Shown: positions 44,345-53,936, numbered from the stretch's first letter. The stretch is DNA of 64,000 nucleotides from Methyloprofundus sedimenti (GCF_002072955.1 NZ_LPUF01000001.1:591001-655000), one strand, 5' to 3'. Made by a program: numbers and translations. Notes: generated from the letters alone by a model not told the origin.

Positions 44345-45553
44345 ATGAAATCACTGCATATTAACAGCAAAGCAAAACAACAAGGCGCAGCGACAATATT
44401 AGTTGCATTGATTTTAATGATGATTATGGCAATTATGACGCTCACGATCTCACGAACTGGCATGTTAGAACAGCAACTGGTGGGTAATGATATACGCGCC
44501 AGAGAAGCTCAGGAGGCTGCGGAAGCAGGCCTGGAATATGCAATTGCCTGGGGAACAGAAAATCCTATAGCGAGTAGTATGACATGTACTTCAGCTAATG
44601 AAACAGACTGCCCGACTTTTGCTCAAGTAACAGGCTCGACCTCTTCAGAAGCTTACAATTACACTTTAACCTTTACTAAGGGAGCCGATGCTATCAAAGT
44701 CACTTCTGTGTCTCAAGGAGCAACAGATACTACCATATCGGCAACTTCTGAGACCTGGATTAAGCAAATCGCAGACTCCTTGTTTGGAGATGGTGATACT
44801 ATGCCTGAACCTTGGGTTATCGCAGGTTGTATTACTTCAGCCCCCACCGGTAACCCAGGTACATTTATCTTAGGATCTAGTCATAATGCGGTAGTCTCTG
44901 GCACAAGTTCCAATGCGGCTTGCTTACCACAAGGACATTTAGATGTAACTAATTGGACAGATACCAATGGCGATGGCGTTAAAGATAGCGGAGAGGAGGG
45001 CGCGTCAGCTCCATTTAATACTGGCTTGTTTTCAGGTTGCCCTGCAACCGATTGTGCTTGGGATTATGCCTTTAAAATGAGTCTAGTAGATGCTAAGCAA
45101 AAAGCGACTGATGCAGGGCATGTTTATGGTGGTTCAATACCTTGCGGCCCATCTGGGTCACCGGGGATTTATATTATCAATAATGGCGGGCCAATTAATA
45201 GCGGTGATATCAGTGGTAGTTGTTCTGGTACTGGTGTTGATAACGCAACAATTGGTGAGCCTGGTAAGCCAATTGTATTAATTGTGCCAACATCGGCAGG
45301 TTGTCCTAAGTTTAATGGTGGCGTTACCATTTACGGTATTGTGTACTATGAATCAACTACAGCTTGCGCATCACAAGGCTGGGGAGGAGCTACAGTATAT
45401 GGCTCAGTTATTTGGGAGGGTGATGTTGATAAACCTAATGCGAATACTGAATTTATTGAGGTCGATCACGGGAGTGGTAGCTCTTTGAATGATGTATTTC
45501 AGATGAGTATAGATGATGCTACCCGGATTCCAGGCACCTGGAAAGACTTTTAA
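44345..45553 (+). CDS. pilX: PilX-like minor pilin / pilus assembly protein
   Basis: A 402-aa protein with N-terminus KQQGAATILVALILMMIMAI MTLTISRTGMLEQQLVGNDI RAREAQEAAEAGLEYA, the PilX N-terminal pattern (no classical FTLIE). The large C-terminal domain has Cys pairs and beta-type repeats (GGVTIYGIVYYESTTACASQ, GATVYGSVIWEG), about twice the usual PilX length. GGAGG precedes ATG 44345. Probably pilus-tip associated. Confidence 0.8.
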   Translation: MKSLHINSKAKQQGAATILVALILMMIMAIMTLTISRTGMLEQQLVGNDIRAREAQEAAEAGLEYAIAWGTENPIASSMTCTSANETDCPTFAQVTGSTSSEAYNYTLTFTKGADAIKVTSVSQGATDTTISATSETWIKQIADSLFGDGDTMPEPWVIAGCITSAPTGNPGTFILGSSHNAVVSGTSSNAACLPQGHLDVTNWTDTNGDGVKDSGEEGASAPFNTGLFSGCPATDCAWDYAFKMSLVDAKQKATDAGHVYGGSIPCGPSGSPGIYIINNGGPINSGDISGSCSGTGVDNATIGEPGKPIVLIVPTSAGCPKFNGGVTIYGIVYYESTTACASQGWGGATVYGSVIWEGDVDKPNANTEFIEVDHGSGSSLNDVFQMSIDDATRIPGTWKDF

Positions 45554-45565
45554 GAGGGTTAAAAA

Positions 45566-46633
45566 ATGAATAAAATTTTACGCAAAAAAATAGGCGGCTT
45601 TGGTTTACTCGAAGCAGTTATTGCGGCTTTAGTCGTTGGCGTGGGAATGCTAGGCCTGGCAAAGCTGCAAGGTGTTACTTTATTAAATAGCAGTGAAAGT
45701 CGTCTGCGTACCGATGCCTTAAATTTAGCACAGGAAAAAATGGAGGACCTGCGTACTTTTGCTAATAAGTCGGTATATTCAACATTAGCAGATGGGGGCA
45801 ATGCCAATACGGAAGATATTATGGCGGGCGGTAATGCAAATTTTACCCGAGCCTGGACTATAGCAGACTGCTCGCTCGCCACGCTACCAAGCGGTTGTTC
45901 GGTGCAAGGAAGTTATAAATCTATTAATGTGAGCGTGACCTGGGCAGACCCTCAAGGAACCCAGCAGACTGTTCAATTAACTTCGTTTATCGCCGAAACA
46001 GATCCAGTGAAGTCGGGGTTGGTGCTTGCTCTTGGCGCAACATCAACATCCACTAGTTCTACATCATCCACCAGCTCAACATCATCCACCAGCTCAACAT
46101 CATCCTCAAGTTCAACTTCATCCACAAGTAGTACTTCTACAAGTACCTCCACAACAGTACCAACGACAACAACAACCTTAGCTGGTGGAGGGATATGCAA
46201 TTGTAAGTTTCAAAATTTAATCCAGGGTATTTCAGTTGAATCAGGCAGTGCATTATGCTGTACTGTACTGACATGTCTGACTGCTATTGCTAATGACATC
46301 GACACCCTAGAAAATAATTCATATTGGAGCGCCATTTGTTCCGGTGTGACGACAACAACGGCATCAACGACCACCACAACGGCTCCTACGACTACAACCA
46401 CAGCCGCGCCGACTACGACTACAACTACGACATTATGTACTACTGTCGTAAGTGGTTCGCGGAAAAATAATAATTCTGTAAATTCAACGAATCCTTCAGG
46501 AGATTGTACTCAAGGAGATCCTTATAGTTGTACCGTTACAGCAGCTATGGGGACTATTATTATAGTTTCTGACACAAAAAGTAAATCTCAGTCTACTGAC
46601 GCCAACTGTTCGAGCCAGACTGTAAATTTTTAG
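45566..46633 (+). CDS. pilV: PilV-like minor pilin with Ser/Thr-rich repeat stalks
   Basis: A 355-aa prepilin: MNKILRKKIGG / FGLLEAVIAALVVGVGMLGL and RTDALNLAQEKMEDLR, the PilV signature. The pilin domain ends near 150. Two low-complexity tracts follow, residues ~158-204 (TSS and ST repeats then VPTTTTTL) and ~262-292 (TTTTAPTTTTT type). They separate a cysteine-rich module (CNCKFQNLIQGISVESGSAL CC) from a C-terminal module ending CSSQTVNF. Normal PilV is ~180 aa, so this is an extended form with linker-like tracts. It is the last gene of the cluster; no pilY1 follows. Confidence 0.82.
   Translation: MNKILRKKIGGFGLLEAVIAALVVGVGMLGLAKLQGVTLLNSSESRLRTDALNLAQEKMEDLRTFANKSVYSTLADGGNANTEDIMAGGNANFTRAWTIADCSLATLPSGCSVQGSYKSINVSVTWADPQGTQQTVQLTSFIAETDPVKSGLVLALGATSTSTSSTSSTSSTSSTSSTSSSSSTSSTSSTSTSTSTTVPTTTTTLAGGGICNCKFQNLIQGISVESGSALCCTVLTCLTAIANDIDTLENNSYWSAICSGVTTTTASTTTTTAPTTTTTAAPTTTTTTTLCTTVVSGSRKNNNSVNSTNPSGDCTQGDPYSCTVTAAMGTIIIVSDTKSKSQSTDANCSSQTVNF
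46045..46130 (+). repeat. 18-bp tandem repeats inside the PilV-like gene
   Basis: Repeated units such as TCAACATCATCCACCAGC occur in tandem and encode the STSSTS tract. The unit is a multiple of three, so copy-number changes would alter length but not frame. Confidence 0.75.
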
Positions 46634-46692
46634 AGTATTTACAAAAATTTGAAAGCTTTCTCCAATAGGAGAAAGCTAGTATATAGTAGCTT

Positions 46693-46724
46693 GATGGGCA
46701 CGCTATTGCTTTGCCCATCCTACA
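46693..46724. repeat. Small GATGGGCA/TGCCCATC palindrome, copy 3
   Basis: GATGGGCACGCTATTGCTTT then GCCCATCCTACA in the gap between the pilV-like gene and gtrA. The remaining sequence of this 228-bp gap shows no gene. Confidence 0.6.
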
Positions 46725-46861
46725 CAGATTTTTAACTTGTTTAAGTTATTTCATGCACGTTCCTAAGCTGTTTAAAATAGTGTTTAAGTCTTGCCAAAAG
46801 AGAGGGAGTACCAGAGCTTCATTATAAACAGGAACAATGATGCTTAATGTGATATTGGAAG

Positions 46862-47254
46862 TCATATTTTTTTAAATACCCACAGTTTGCAGATGATAAA
46901 ATTGCTTAAAATCAATAGCGTTTCGATGAGCACTTTTAAGCCCATGATATAAAACATGGTTGTTGATAGTGTTTTCAAGGTTAATAATAATGCGCTTGAG
47001 AGTGCTGTGTTAATAAGCCATAAACTTAAGTAGCGTAATAATGATGAGCTAAATTTTGTGTTTGAGGCATTGAAAGTCCAGAATTTATTAAGCATAAAGG
47101 CGGCTATTGCGCCTGCCGAGCGTGCGGCGATATTGGCGTGGATGATTGGCAACTGAAACCACAGCTGTAATATTGCAAAAAGAGTTATATCGACTAAATA
47201 GGCAATTCCTCCACTTAATATATAGCGTAAGGGCACTAATAAAGGGGTGTTCAT
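46862..47254 (-). CDS. GtrA-family membrane protein
   Basis: A 130-aa protein with four membrane helices: LRYILSGGIAYLVDITLFAI, NIAARSAGAIAAFMLNKFWT FNAS and so on, matching the GtrA family (flippase-like or auxiliary proteins for lipid-linked glucose transfer). Its ATG overlaps the stop of the large membrane protein upstream (ATGA), so the two are co-translated and probably act together in envelope polysaccharide modification. Confidence 0.82.
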   Translation of the reverse strand: MNTPLLVPLRYILSGGIAYLVDITLFAILQLWFQLPIIHANIAARSAGAIAAFMLNKFWTFNASNTKFSSSLLRYLSLWLINTALSSALLLTLKTLSTTMFYIMGLKVLIETLLILSNFIICKLWVFKKI

Positions 47255-49791
47255 TTATTTTTCAGTTGTTGCGTAAAGGCATGGTTAGGGTATCGGCTAC
47301 GTAAACGCAATTCCAAAGATGAGGCCATCTCATCCTGCTTATCCATGCGGTGTAAACGCGCCAGTGTGTAGAGGCTTTCGGGCAACCAATAGCCATTATA
47401 ATGATCAATTAACTTTTGATAGCGATGCTTACTTGTTGCTCTGTCACCATTCAGTTCATGCGCTTTGGCAGCCCAGAATAAGGCTTCCTCTTGAGTTGCA
47501 GGGCTGTTGCGTTGTCCTTCAATATGATCAAAATCATCCGCAGCTGTTTTATAGTCCTGTTGATTCATTGCTTTCCAGCCGCTACGGTAATAACGCTCGG
47601 GATCATGGTAATATGCATCAACATTAATGCCCGTTAGTAAGCAAAACCATATTAATAAACCTGAGCTAATAGAGCTAGGTAACGGTAATTGAGGGCGAAA
47701 GCTTCTGTTTTTTTCAGTTGAGATTGGGCGGCGCTTTTTTATATTGTAAAGTAAATAAAATACGATAGTACAAACCGCTAAAAGGCTGGTAATTTGTCCT
47801 AACTGGCCGATCAGTGTTGTTGCATACACCAATTCAACGTGAGTTGTTTCTGGAACAACTAACAAATACCCAGGCGCCGCCATATAAATTGCGCCTTTGC
47901 TAGTGAGTTGCCAACGAGGATGATAAGCTATTTTAACAATATGTGCCGTACCAGGCTGGTCGGTGGTAAATGTTATTTTTTCACGTTCAAAGTTGAGTTG
48001 TTGAATGTTCGCAGGTTTAGACTTTTTAAATATGATTTGTTCGGGAGCATTGTAAACAGGCCAGACATTGACATTTGGATAGCGTTTAAACCAGTTAAAT
48101 GCATGTTCTTTCCAGTTGTTTTCATTAAAGTGACGTAACGGTAAAGAAGGAGACTGAATTAATTGACTTGTAAAGTTTTTTAAGCGATAAACGCTAAATG
48201 GCTGGGCTGTGGCAGTTTTTTGAAAAAGTGGGCTATTTTCAAGAGCGGCATTTGCTTTATCACTGCGTATTAACAGCTCATTTGCATGTAATAAATCCAT
48301 ATGCACTGCAGCTTTAGGAATATCCATTGAAGCACTCGGAAAGCGAACTAAGGGTGAGGATGGATATTGTGAAACTTCAGATTGCAGGTGATAAATAGCA
48401 GGTCCGAGGATGGCGGATTCCATATATAGCCCTTCTAATACAGGGCGTTGATTGAGGAACATGGGTAATGCTTCCAGCGCGCGAGTCGAGCCTAAATCAT
48501 TATTTACTGGGGCATGTTCAAAAACCAAGCGTGGTGAATCAAGTTGACCGCTTAAAACAGGAAATAGCGATTTTAATACTTGCCAGGTGGGCTTGTCTTC
48601 ATAGCCGCTATGGTTCCATGCAGACCAGTGTGAAGCTTGATGAGTGGTATGGTATAACCAGAACCCCATGAATAATATACAGCAGGCCGCTAAACTATGA
48701 ATCAGTTTATGGGCGTAACGATAGGGTAGGCAGAGGCAAGCGATTTTAAGTGTTTCACCAAATACCCAGGCTGATAGGATGGATGCTAAAAGCCAGACAT
48801 ATGGAAAGAACCGAATGTCAGCAAGTCCTACACGGTTAGCGCTTACCCAAAATGTAATCGCTAGCAGCAACGTTGCGCTGACAAATGCGAGGGCACTATG
48901 GGAGCTCTTAGACCAATATTTACGCATAGCGGGAAAACAGTAAAAAACTGCACTCCCGATGCCTACAGCAAAAACCGGATATAAACTTTGGGGGAGATAA
49001 TCGAGCCAGTTTTTTGATATATATGTGCCATCATTTGGAATAGTTAAGCTGTGCATTTCAAGCATTGGCCATAACCAGCCGGCTAATAGGCAAAATGCTA
49101 ACCCATGAACTAATGCTAAATATCGTAATGAGGCTTTAAAGTTGCCGCAAAACAGTAAGAAAAAACTGCTAAAGCCGATAAGTAACAAGGCATATCCATG
49201 AGCAAAGCCTGTTAAAGCTTCTAGTAAGCCACCTAAAATCCAGAAATATTGCCCTTGTAAAGCTTTGATCCAAATCGTCAATGTAAGAAACGCAAATAGC
49301 ATGCCGTAACTGTACGAAAATTCACCTGCTAGAATAGAAAGAAGATTGCCACCCCAGATTGAGTTTTGTTCATGCAGTAAAAAAGCAAGCACAGAGATGC
49401 CCGCAAAAAAACTGGTTAGGCGATTGTAGCCAAAGTATCGAATACTGAACCCATAAACAGTCACTGGCAAAATTATTGCCGCTGAGAAAACAGTCCATTT
49501 AAATGCTAAAGCAAAGGGTAGCCATTGATTGAGCAAAAAAATAATAATAAAAGGTAAGGGAAAGTAATAAGATAAAAAGGGAAACCCTCCAAATACTTCA
49601 GGTAACCACTGAGTCAAACCCTGTTGCGGAAAATATTGACAAAACTGAAAGGCGTAAAATACATGTGAGGCAGTGTCTCCCCCAGTAGGGAGACGATTTA
49701 AATTAAGCCAGTAAGGGTTGATGACGGCTATAGGGGTATACAGTAAAATTAAAATAGCTAGTATGTTCAACCAGTAGTGAAGCGAACGCAT
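47251..49791 (-). CDS. Large polytopic membrane protein (PTPS-related / GT-C-like) with C-terminal TPRs
   Basis: An 846-aa protein. About 12 hydrophobic segments fill residues 5-390 (LPTGGDTASHVFYAFQFCQY, FGGFPFLSYYFPLPFIIIFL). This fits the 6-pyruvoyl-tetrahydropterin-synthase-related membrane family, which is GT-C-like in topology, with an Asp in the first loop (GGDTASH). A periplasmic domain (~400-640), two more helices (~650 and ~700) and a TPR-like tail (RSGWKAMNQQDYKTAADDFD, EEALFWAAKAHELNGDRATS) follow. Likely role: transfer of a sugar or other group to an envelope polymer; substrate unknown. Operon with gtrA. Confidence 0.7.
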   Translation of the reverse strand: MRSLHYWLNILAILILLYTPIAVINPYWLNLNRLPTGGDTASHVFYAFQFCQYFPQQGLTQWLPEVFGGFPFLSYYFPLPFIIIFLLNQWLPFALAFKWTVFSAAIILPVTVYGFSIRYFGYNRLTSFFAGISVLAFLLHEQNSIWGGNLLSILAGEFSYSYGMLFAFLTLTIWIKALQGQYFWILGGLLEALTGFAHGYALLLIGFSSFFLLFCGNFKASLRYLALVHGLAFCLLAGWLWPMLEMHSLTIPNDGTYISKNWLDYLPQSLYPVFAVGIGSAVFYCFPAMRKYWSKSSHSALAFVSATLLLAITFWVSANRVGLADIRFFPYVWLLASILSAWVFGETLKIACLCLPYRYAHKLIHSLAACCILFMGFWLYHTTHQASHWSAWNHSGYEDKPTWQVLKSLFPVLSGQLDSPRLVFEHAPVNNDLGSTRALEALPMFLNQRPVLEGLYMESAILGPAIYHLQSEVSQYPSSPLVRFPSASMDIPKAAVHMDLLHANELLIRSDKANAALENSPLFQKTATAQPFSVYRLKNFTSQLIQSPSLPLRHFNENNWKEHAFNWFKRYPNVNVWPVYNAPEQIIFKKSKPANIQQLNFEREKITFTTDQPGTAHIVKIAYHPRWQLTSKGAIYMAAPGYLLVVPETTHVELVYATTLIGQLGQITSLLAVCTIVFYLLYNIKKRRPISTEKNRSFRPQLPLPSSISSGLLIWFCLLTGINVDAYYHDPERYYRSGWKAMNQQDYKTAADDFDHIEGQRNSPATQEEALFWAAKAHELNGDRATSKHRYQKLIDHYNGYWLPESLYTLARLHRMDKQDEMASSLELRLRSRYPNHAFTQQLKNK

Positions 49792-49949
49792 GATTTGTTT
49801 TGATAATAATGTGAAAATAAATAACAGGTTGTACTGGCATTGAGATGAAAAGAGGTATTTTGTTTGTCTTTTTGTGGCAATAAATAGGGGGTACCTTTTA
49901 TCCCTAGAACACGGTTAGGCGAAAACTAAAGTATCGTGCGTAGCCCCAT

Positions 49950-50025
49950 GTAGGGTGGGCAGTATTTTTTGCTCACCTTGTTGATGCAATAAACGGTGGG
50001 AGGAATGCCGCTCACCCTTATGCTA
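49950..50025. repeat. Intergenic GGTGGGCA/TGCTCACC hairpins
   Basis: GTAGGGTGGGCAG...TTGCTCACC and a second arm pair GGTGGGAGG...CCGCTCACC lie immediately after the end of the DUF2063 gene (minus strand). Probably a REP-like element also acting as a transcript end. Confidence 0.5.
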
Positions 50026-50773
50026 CTAATATAATCTGCTTATCTATAAACTGCTGTATTGCCTCGATAGCTGAGTCGTGTAATGCTGCGTTCTGATTAT
50101 CAGGCAGAACTGTTGTTAAGCAGTTGGCGATACTTATGGGTTGCTGGTTTTGTAGGGTCTGCAATAGATAAAAGCTCATGGCAGCAAGTTCAATGAATCT
50201 TACTGTATCTTCCTGATCACGGTAGACCACAAGATAGCTGGGCTGTGCGGGCGCTTGAGCGGGCAGGTAGTCGGGGGATAGTTTATGTACCGGGTAGTGA
50301 TATGCTAAAGGCCAGGCCAGGGGGGAGAGGCTGATTGTTTGTGATACATCAGTTAGTTGCTGTGCCTGTGTTTCAGGCAGTTCTGCCCGGGAAATGGATA
50401 AGGCCATTTCCACCCATTCATAATGCGCAAGTTCCAGCATAAATGGGTAATCATCTGCGCTGGCGATCCTCTCCTGTTGCAGATACATAATAAATTCTTC
50501 AGGAATTTCTGAAAAATACGGTGTAGTGCTGGAGTGACGGGCAAAAAAATCCTCGGCGAGTTGCTGCCATTGTGCGTCGTTCAGGATTCTGCGTAAAACC
50601 GGGAAGTTGCTGGACAGGAAGCTTTCTACATTATTAAAGCATAGCTCGCGATACATTTGCATGCGTTCAGGCTTTATGTCTTCTGGGCAAGCCACGGTGG
50701 CAGGGTTACGGATATATGAGGTAAATTCTGCCTGTCTGGCTTTAAAGTCGACTTTATGCTGAGAGCTGTTCAT
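50018..50773 (-). CDS. DUF2063 (HvfC/BufC-like) protein
   Basis: A 251-aa soluble protein with the DUF2063 N-terminal pattern (FTSYIRNPATVACPEDIKPE RMQMYRELCFNNVESFLSSN FPVLRRIL) and PYFSEIPEEFIMYL. In RiPP clusters for bufferins and methanobactin, DUF2063/MbnC-type proteins partner the DUF692 enzyme to make the oxazolone/thioamide or related heterocycle on cysteines. It overlaps the DUF692 gene by 20 bp. No precursor peptide gene was seen next to it. Confidence 0.85.
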   Translation of the reverse strand: MNSSQHKVDFKARQAEFTSYIRNPATVACPEDIKPERMQMYRELCFNNVESFLSSNFPVLRRILNDAQWQQLAEDFFARHSSTTPYFSEIPEEFIMYLQQERIASADDYPFMLELAHYEWVEMALSISRAELPETQAQQLTDVSQTISLSPLAWPLAYHYPVHKLSPDYLPAQAPAQPSYLVVYRDQEDTVRFIELAAMSFYLLQTLQNQQPISIANCLTTVLPDNQNAALHDSAIEAIQQFIDKQIILVA

Positions 50774-51605
50774 TATGTGTGTGCCATGCGTTTTGTATCG
50801 ATTTAATAATGCCTACTTCACGTTCAAGTTCAGCTACAGCGGGGATATTGAAGTCCCTTTCCAGCAGTGTCGGAAAAACGCCAAAGAGTTCGTAGGCTTT
50901 ACCCAGCAATTGCCATACCGGGTCGATCACTGCAGCGCCGTGGGTGTCAACCAGAAAATCCTCTGCTTCAACATAGTGTCCGGCTATATGCGCATAACTG
51001 ATGCGTTGCGCTGGAATCGCCTGTAAAAACTGTTCGGCATCGTAGTGATGGTTCACGCTGTTCACATAGATATTATTGATGTCTAGCAGTATGTCACAAT
51101 CAGCTTCTGCAACCACGGCATTAAAAAAATCAATTTCAGCCATTTCCTGCCCCGGTGCGGCATAGTAGGAGGCATTTTCGATGGCTATTTTTTGTTGCAG
51201 AATGTCCTGTACTCGCCGTATGCGTTTAGCTACATGATGCACGGCTTCTTCTGTGAAAGGAATGGGCATTAAATCGTAGAGATGTCCTTCGTGACTGCAG
51301 TAACTTAAGTGTTCGCTATAAAACTTGATTTTATGTTGCTGCATAAAGTCTTTTAAGTCTTTGACAAATTCTTCGTCGAGCGGGTCTGTGCTGCCTATGG
51401 ATAGCGATAAGCCGTGGCAGATGAAGGGATAGCGTTCAGTCATTGCAGCAAATTGTTTGCCGGGTTTTCCGCCCAGTGGCATCCAGTTTTCAGGTGCAAT
51501 TTCATAAAAACTGACATTTTTGAGTGGCGCTGCCAGTGCCTGTTCAATAAAAGATCGGCGTAAACCAAGGCCGGCGTCATGTACCAGCTTTTGTGTATGT
51601 TGCAT
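50754..51605 (-). CDS. DUF692 (HvfB/BufB-like) multinuclear iron enzyme
   Basis: A 283-aa TIM-barrel protein of the DUF692/MNIO family: GLGLRRSFIEQALAAPL, FYEIAPENWM (the NW motif), ICHGLSLSIGSTDPLDEEFV (the first His), SEHLSYCSHEGHLYDLMPIP F, IENASYYAAPGQEMAEIDFF, CDILLDINNIYVNSVNH and YAHIAGHYVEAEDFLVDTHG, which supply iron ligands. It modifies cysteines of a precursor peptide with the help of the DUF2063 partner. No short cysteine-rich precursor is encoded upstream (51606-51870) or downstream, so the substrate is elsewhere or unusual. Confidence 0.9.
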   Translation of the reverse strand: MQHTQKLVHDAGLGLRRSFIEQALAAPLKNVSFYEIAPENWMPLGGKPGKQFAAMTERYPFICHGLSLSIGSTDPLDEEFVKDLKDFMQQHKIKFYSEHLSYCSHEGHLYDLMPIPFTEEAVHHVAKRIRRVQDILQQKIAIENASYYAAPGQEMAEIDFFNAVVAEADCDILLDINNIYVNSVNHHYDAEQFLQAIPAQRISYAHIAGHYVEAEDFLVDTHGAAVIDPVWQLLGKAYELFGVFPTLLERDFNIPAVAELEREVGIIKSIQNAWHTHNEQLSA

Positions 51606-51680
51606 GATTTTCCCCCGGTTGTTGTGTTGGCTAGGCCGTTTTTGGAGCGGGACTATAATAAGCCTTATTCAAATATGGCG

Positions 51681-51749
51681 GTAGGGCGCGGCTTTAGCCC
51701 GCTTTGATACGTTTTTCTGGATATTGGCGGGTTTAAAGCCGCGCCCTAC
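51681..51749. repeat. REP-type GC-rich palindrome
   Basis: GTAGGGCGCGGCTTTAGCCC with GGGTTTAAAGCCGCGCCCTAC across a 28-bp centre, between the DUF692 gene and aroG. Confidence 0.85.
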
Positions 51750-51871
51750 ATAATTGGTTAAAATTATAGCCTTTCCTGTTTTAAAAAGGCAGGCTTATTT
51801 GTTGCTATATTTATGTGTTAAAATGCCGGATTAAATATTCTAATCGTGATAATCGTTTTTTCGTATAGCTA

Positions 51872-52942
51872 ATGCATAGTCAATATAATACAGATAATTT
51901 AAGAATTCGAGAGACCAAAGAGGTTATGGCACCGGTGCAAACTCATGAAGAGTTACCGATAACCGAAGTGGCTGCTAAAACGACGACTGAGGCTCGTGCA
52001 GCAGTACATAATATATTAACTTCTCAGGATGATCGTTTGCTTGTCATCGTAGGGCCCTGTTCCATACATGATACCCAGGCAGCTCTTGAATATGCACAGC
52101 AACTAAAGGTGCTTCAAGAGGAGCTCAAGCAAGACTTGCATATCATTATGCGTGTTTATTTTGAAAAGCCGCGTACAACGGTGGGCTGGAAAGGATTGAT
52201 TAATGATCCTGATATTGATGACAGTTTTAATATTAATAAAGGTCTGCGTGTTGCGCGCAAGTTATTACTTGATCTGAATACTCTGGGTGTGCCAGCGGCT
52301 ACCGAATATCTGGATCTGATTACCCCGCAATATATTTCTGATTTGATCGCCTGGGGAGCCATTGGTGCAAGAACCACCGAGAGTCAATGCCATAGAGAGC
52401 TGGCTTCCGGCTTGTCTTGTCCTGTTGGTTTCAAAAATGCTACTGATGGCACCATTGAGATTGCCAATGATGCTATTAAGGCAGCAATGCAACCGCATCA
52501 TTTCTTATCAGTGACGAATGCCGGGCATTCCGCCATTTTTTCGACCACCGGTAATGAAGATGTGCATATTATTTTGCGTGGCGGTACTGACGGGCCTAAT
52601 TATGATGCGGTGAGTGTCGATAAAGTTGGTCAAAGTATGGACAAGGCAGGTTTAAAAGCGAATATCATGGTTGATTTAAGTCATGCGAATAGTTTAAAGC
52701 AATGTCAGCGACAGTTACTGGTTGCCGAAGATGTGGCTGAGCAAATAGCCGGTGGTGACCAGCGCATTATGGGGGTCATGATTGAGAGTCATTTAAAATC
52801 CGGGCGACAGGATGTCGTGCCGGGGCAACCACTGGTTTATGGGCAAAGTATTACTGATGGCTGTATAAGCTGGGCTGATACCACGATTTTGCTGAAGGAT
52901 TTAGCACTTGCGGTGCAAAAAAGACGAACTGTAAAAAACTAA
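51872..52942 (+). CDS. aroG: 3-deoxy-7-phosphoheptulonate (DAHP) synthase, class I
   Basis: A 356-aa AroFGH-type enzyme, first step of the shikimate pathway (PEP + erythrose-4-phosphate). Motifs: LRIRETKEVMAPVQTHEELP, VIVGPCSIHDTQAALEYAQQ, MRVYFEKPRTTVGWKGLIND PDIDDSFNINKGL, GARTTESQCHRELASGLSCP VGFKN, MVDLSHANS. Length is standard. Which aromatic amino acid inhibits it cannot be read safely. 13 bp before the thiSG fusion. Confidence 0.93.
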   Translation: MHSQYNTDNLRIRETKEVMAPVQTHEELPITEVAAKTTTEARAAVHNILTSQDDRLLVIVGPCSIHDTQAALEYAQQLKVLQEELKQDLHIIMRVYFEKPRTTVGWKGLINDPDIDDSFNINKGLRVARKLLLDLNTLGVPAATEYLDLITPQYISDLIAWGAIGARTTESQCHRELASGLSCPVGFKNATDGTIEIANDAIKAAMQPHHFLSVTNAGHSAIFSTTGNEDVHIILRGGTDGPNYDAVSVDKVGQSMDKAGLKANIMVDLSHANSLKQCQRQLLVAEDVAEQIAGGDQRIMGVMIESHLKSGRQDVVPGQPLVYGQSITDGCISWADTTILLKDLALAVQKRRTVKN

Positions 52943-52955
52943 CAGGAACGAATGA

Positions 52956-53933
52956 ATGAATGTTTATGTAAATGGTGAAACGAAACAATACGCAGAAAAA
53001 ACGACTGTGGCGGATATTGTGAGTGATTTGGGTTTAGCCAATAAACGTATTGCTGTTGAATTGAATAAAGAGATTTTACCTTTTGATCAATATGCACAAA
53101 CCGGTATTAAAACGGAAGACAGACTGGAGATTGTGCAGGCGATTGGTGGTGGACAGGAGGATAGTTTTACTATTGCCGGAAAACACTATAAATCACGCTT
53201 ATTGGTCGGTACGGGTAAATATAAGGATATGCAGGAAACCCAGCTAGCGATTGAAGCGAGTGGTGCTGAAATTGTAACCGTTGCTATCAGACGAACCAAT
53301 ATAGGCCAAAATCCGAATGAAGCTAATTTATTAGATATCATTTCCCCTGATAAATACACTATTTTACCCAATACCGCTGGTTGTTTTACTGCTGACGATG
53401 CAGTCAGAACCTGTCGTTTGGCGCGCGAGTTACTGAATGGGCATAAACTGGTTAAACTCGAAGTGCTGGCGGATCAAAAAACCTTGCTTCCTGAGATAGT
53501 CGAGACATTGGCTGCTGCTGCATTATTGGTGAAAGATGGATTTGATGTCATGGTCTATACTAATGATGATCCCATTATTGCCAAACGCCTCGAAGAGCTT
53601 GGATGCGTTGCAGTGATGCCACTTGCAGCCCCTATTGGTTCAGGTTTAGGTGTGCAAAACCCCTATAATATTCTGACTATCGTTGAAAATGCCAAGGTTC
53701 CTATTCTGGTTGATGCGGGTGTCGGTACGGCATCGGATGCTGCGGTTGCAATGGAGTTAGGGTGTGATGGTGTGTTAATGAATACTGCGATTGCCGCAGC
53801 CAGAAATCCGGTTTTAATGGCATCAGCAATGAAAAAAGGCATACAGGCTGGTCGTGAAGCCTTTTTGGCAGGTCGGATGCCGAGAAAACGGTTTGCTTCG
53901 GCTTCTTCACCTTTAGATGGTTTGATTGGGTAA
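52956..53933 (+). CDS. thiSG: ThiS-ThiG fusion: sulfur carrier joined to thiazole synthase
   Basis: A 325-aa protein. Residues 1-66 are ThiS ([20 protein letters not shown], ending EIVQAIGGG), which normally carries a C-terminal thiocarboxylate on Gly-Gly. It runs without a stop into ThiG ([50 protein letters not shown]), with the Schiff-base lysine in [16 protein letters not shown] and the phosphate-binding GIxTASDAA-type loop at the C-terminus. It makes the thiazole phosphate of thiamin. A fused ThiS has no free GG end, so cleavage or a different sulfur route is implied. Fusions of this kind are known in some proteobacteria. Confidence 0.92.
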   Translation: MNVYVNGETKQYAEKTTVADIVSDLGLANKRIAVELNKEILPFDQYAQTGIKTEDRLEIVQAIGGGQEDSFTIAGKHYKSRLLVGTGKYKDMQETQLAIEASGAEIVTVAIRRTNIGQNPNEANLLDIISPDKYTILPNTAGCFTADDAVRTCRLARELLNGHKLVKLEVLADQKTLLPEIVETLAAAALLVKDGFDVMVYTNDDPIIAKRLEELGCVAVMPLAAPIGSGLGVQNPYNILTIVENAKVPILVDAGVGTASDAAVAMELGCDGVLMNTAIAAARNPVLMASAMKKGIQAGREAFLAGRMPRKRFASASSPLDGLIG

Positions 53934-53936
53934 GCT

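Noticed and set aside
45973-46401. Minus-strand Val/Glu-rich frames under the pilV-like repeats
   Set aside because: They are reverse complements of the Ser/Thr repeat DNA and have no independent support.
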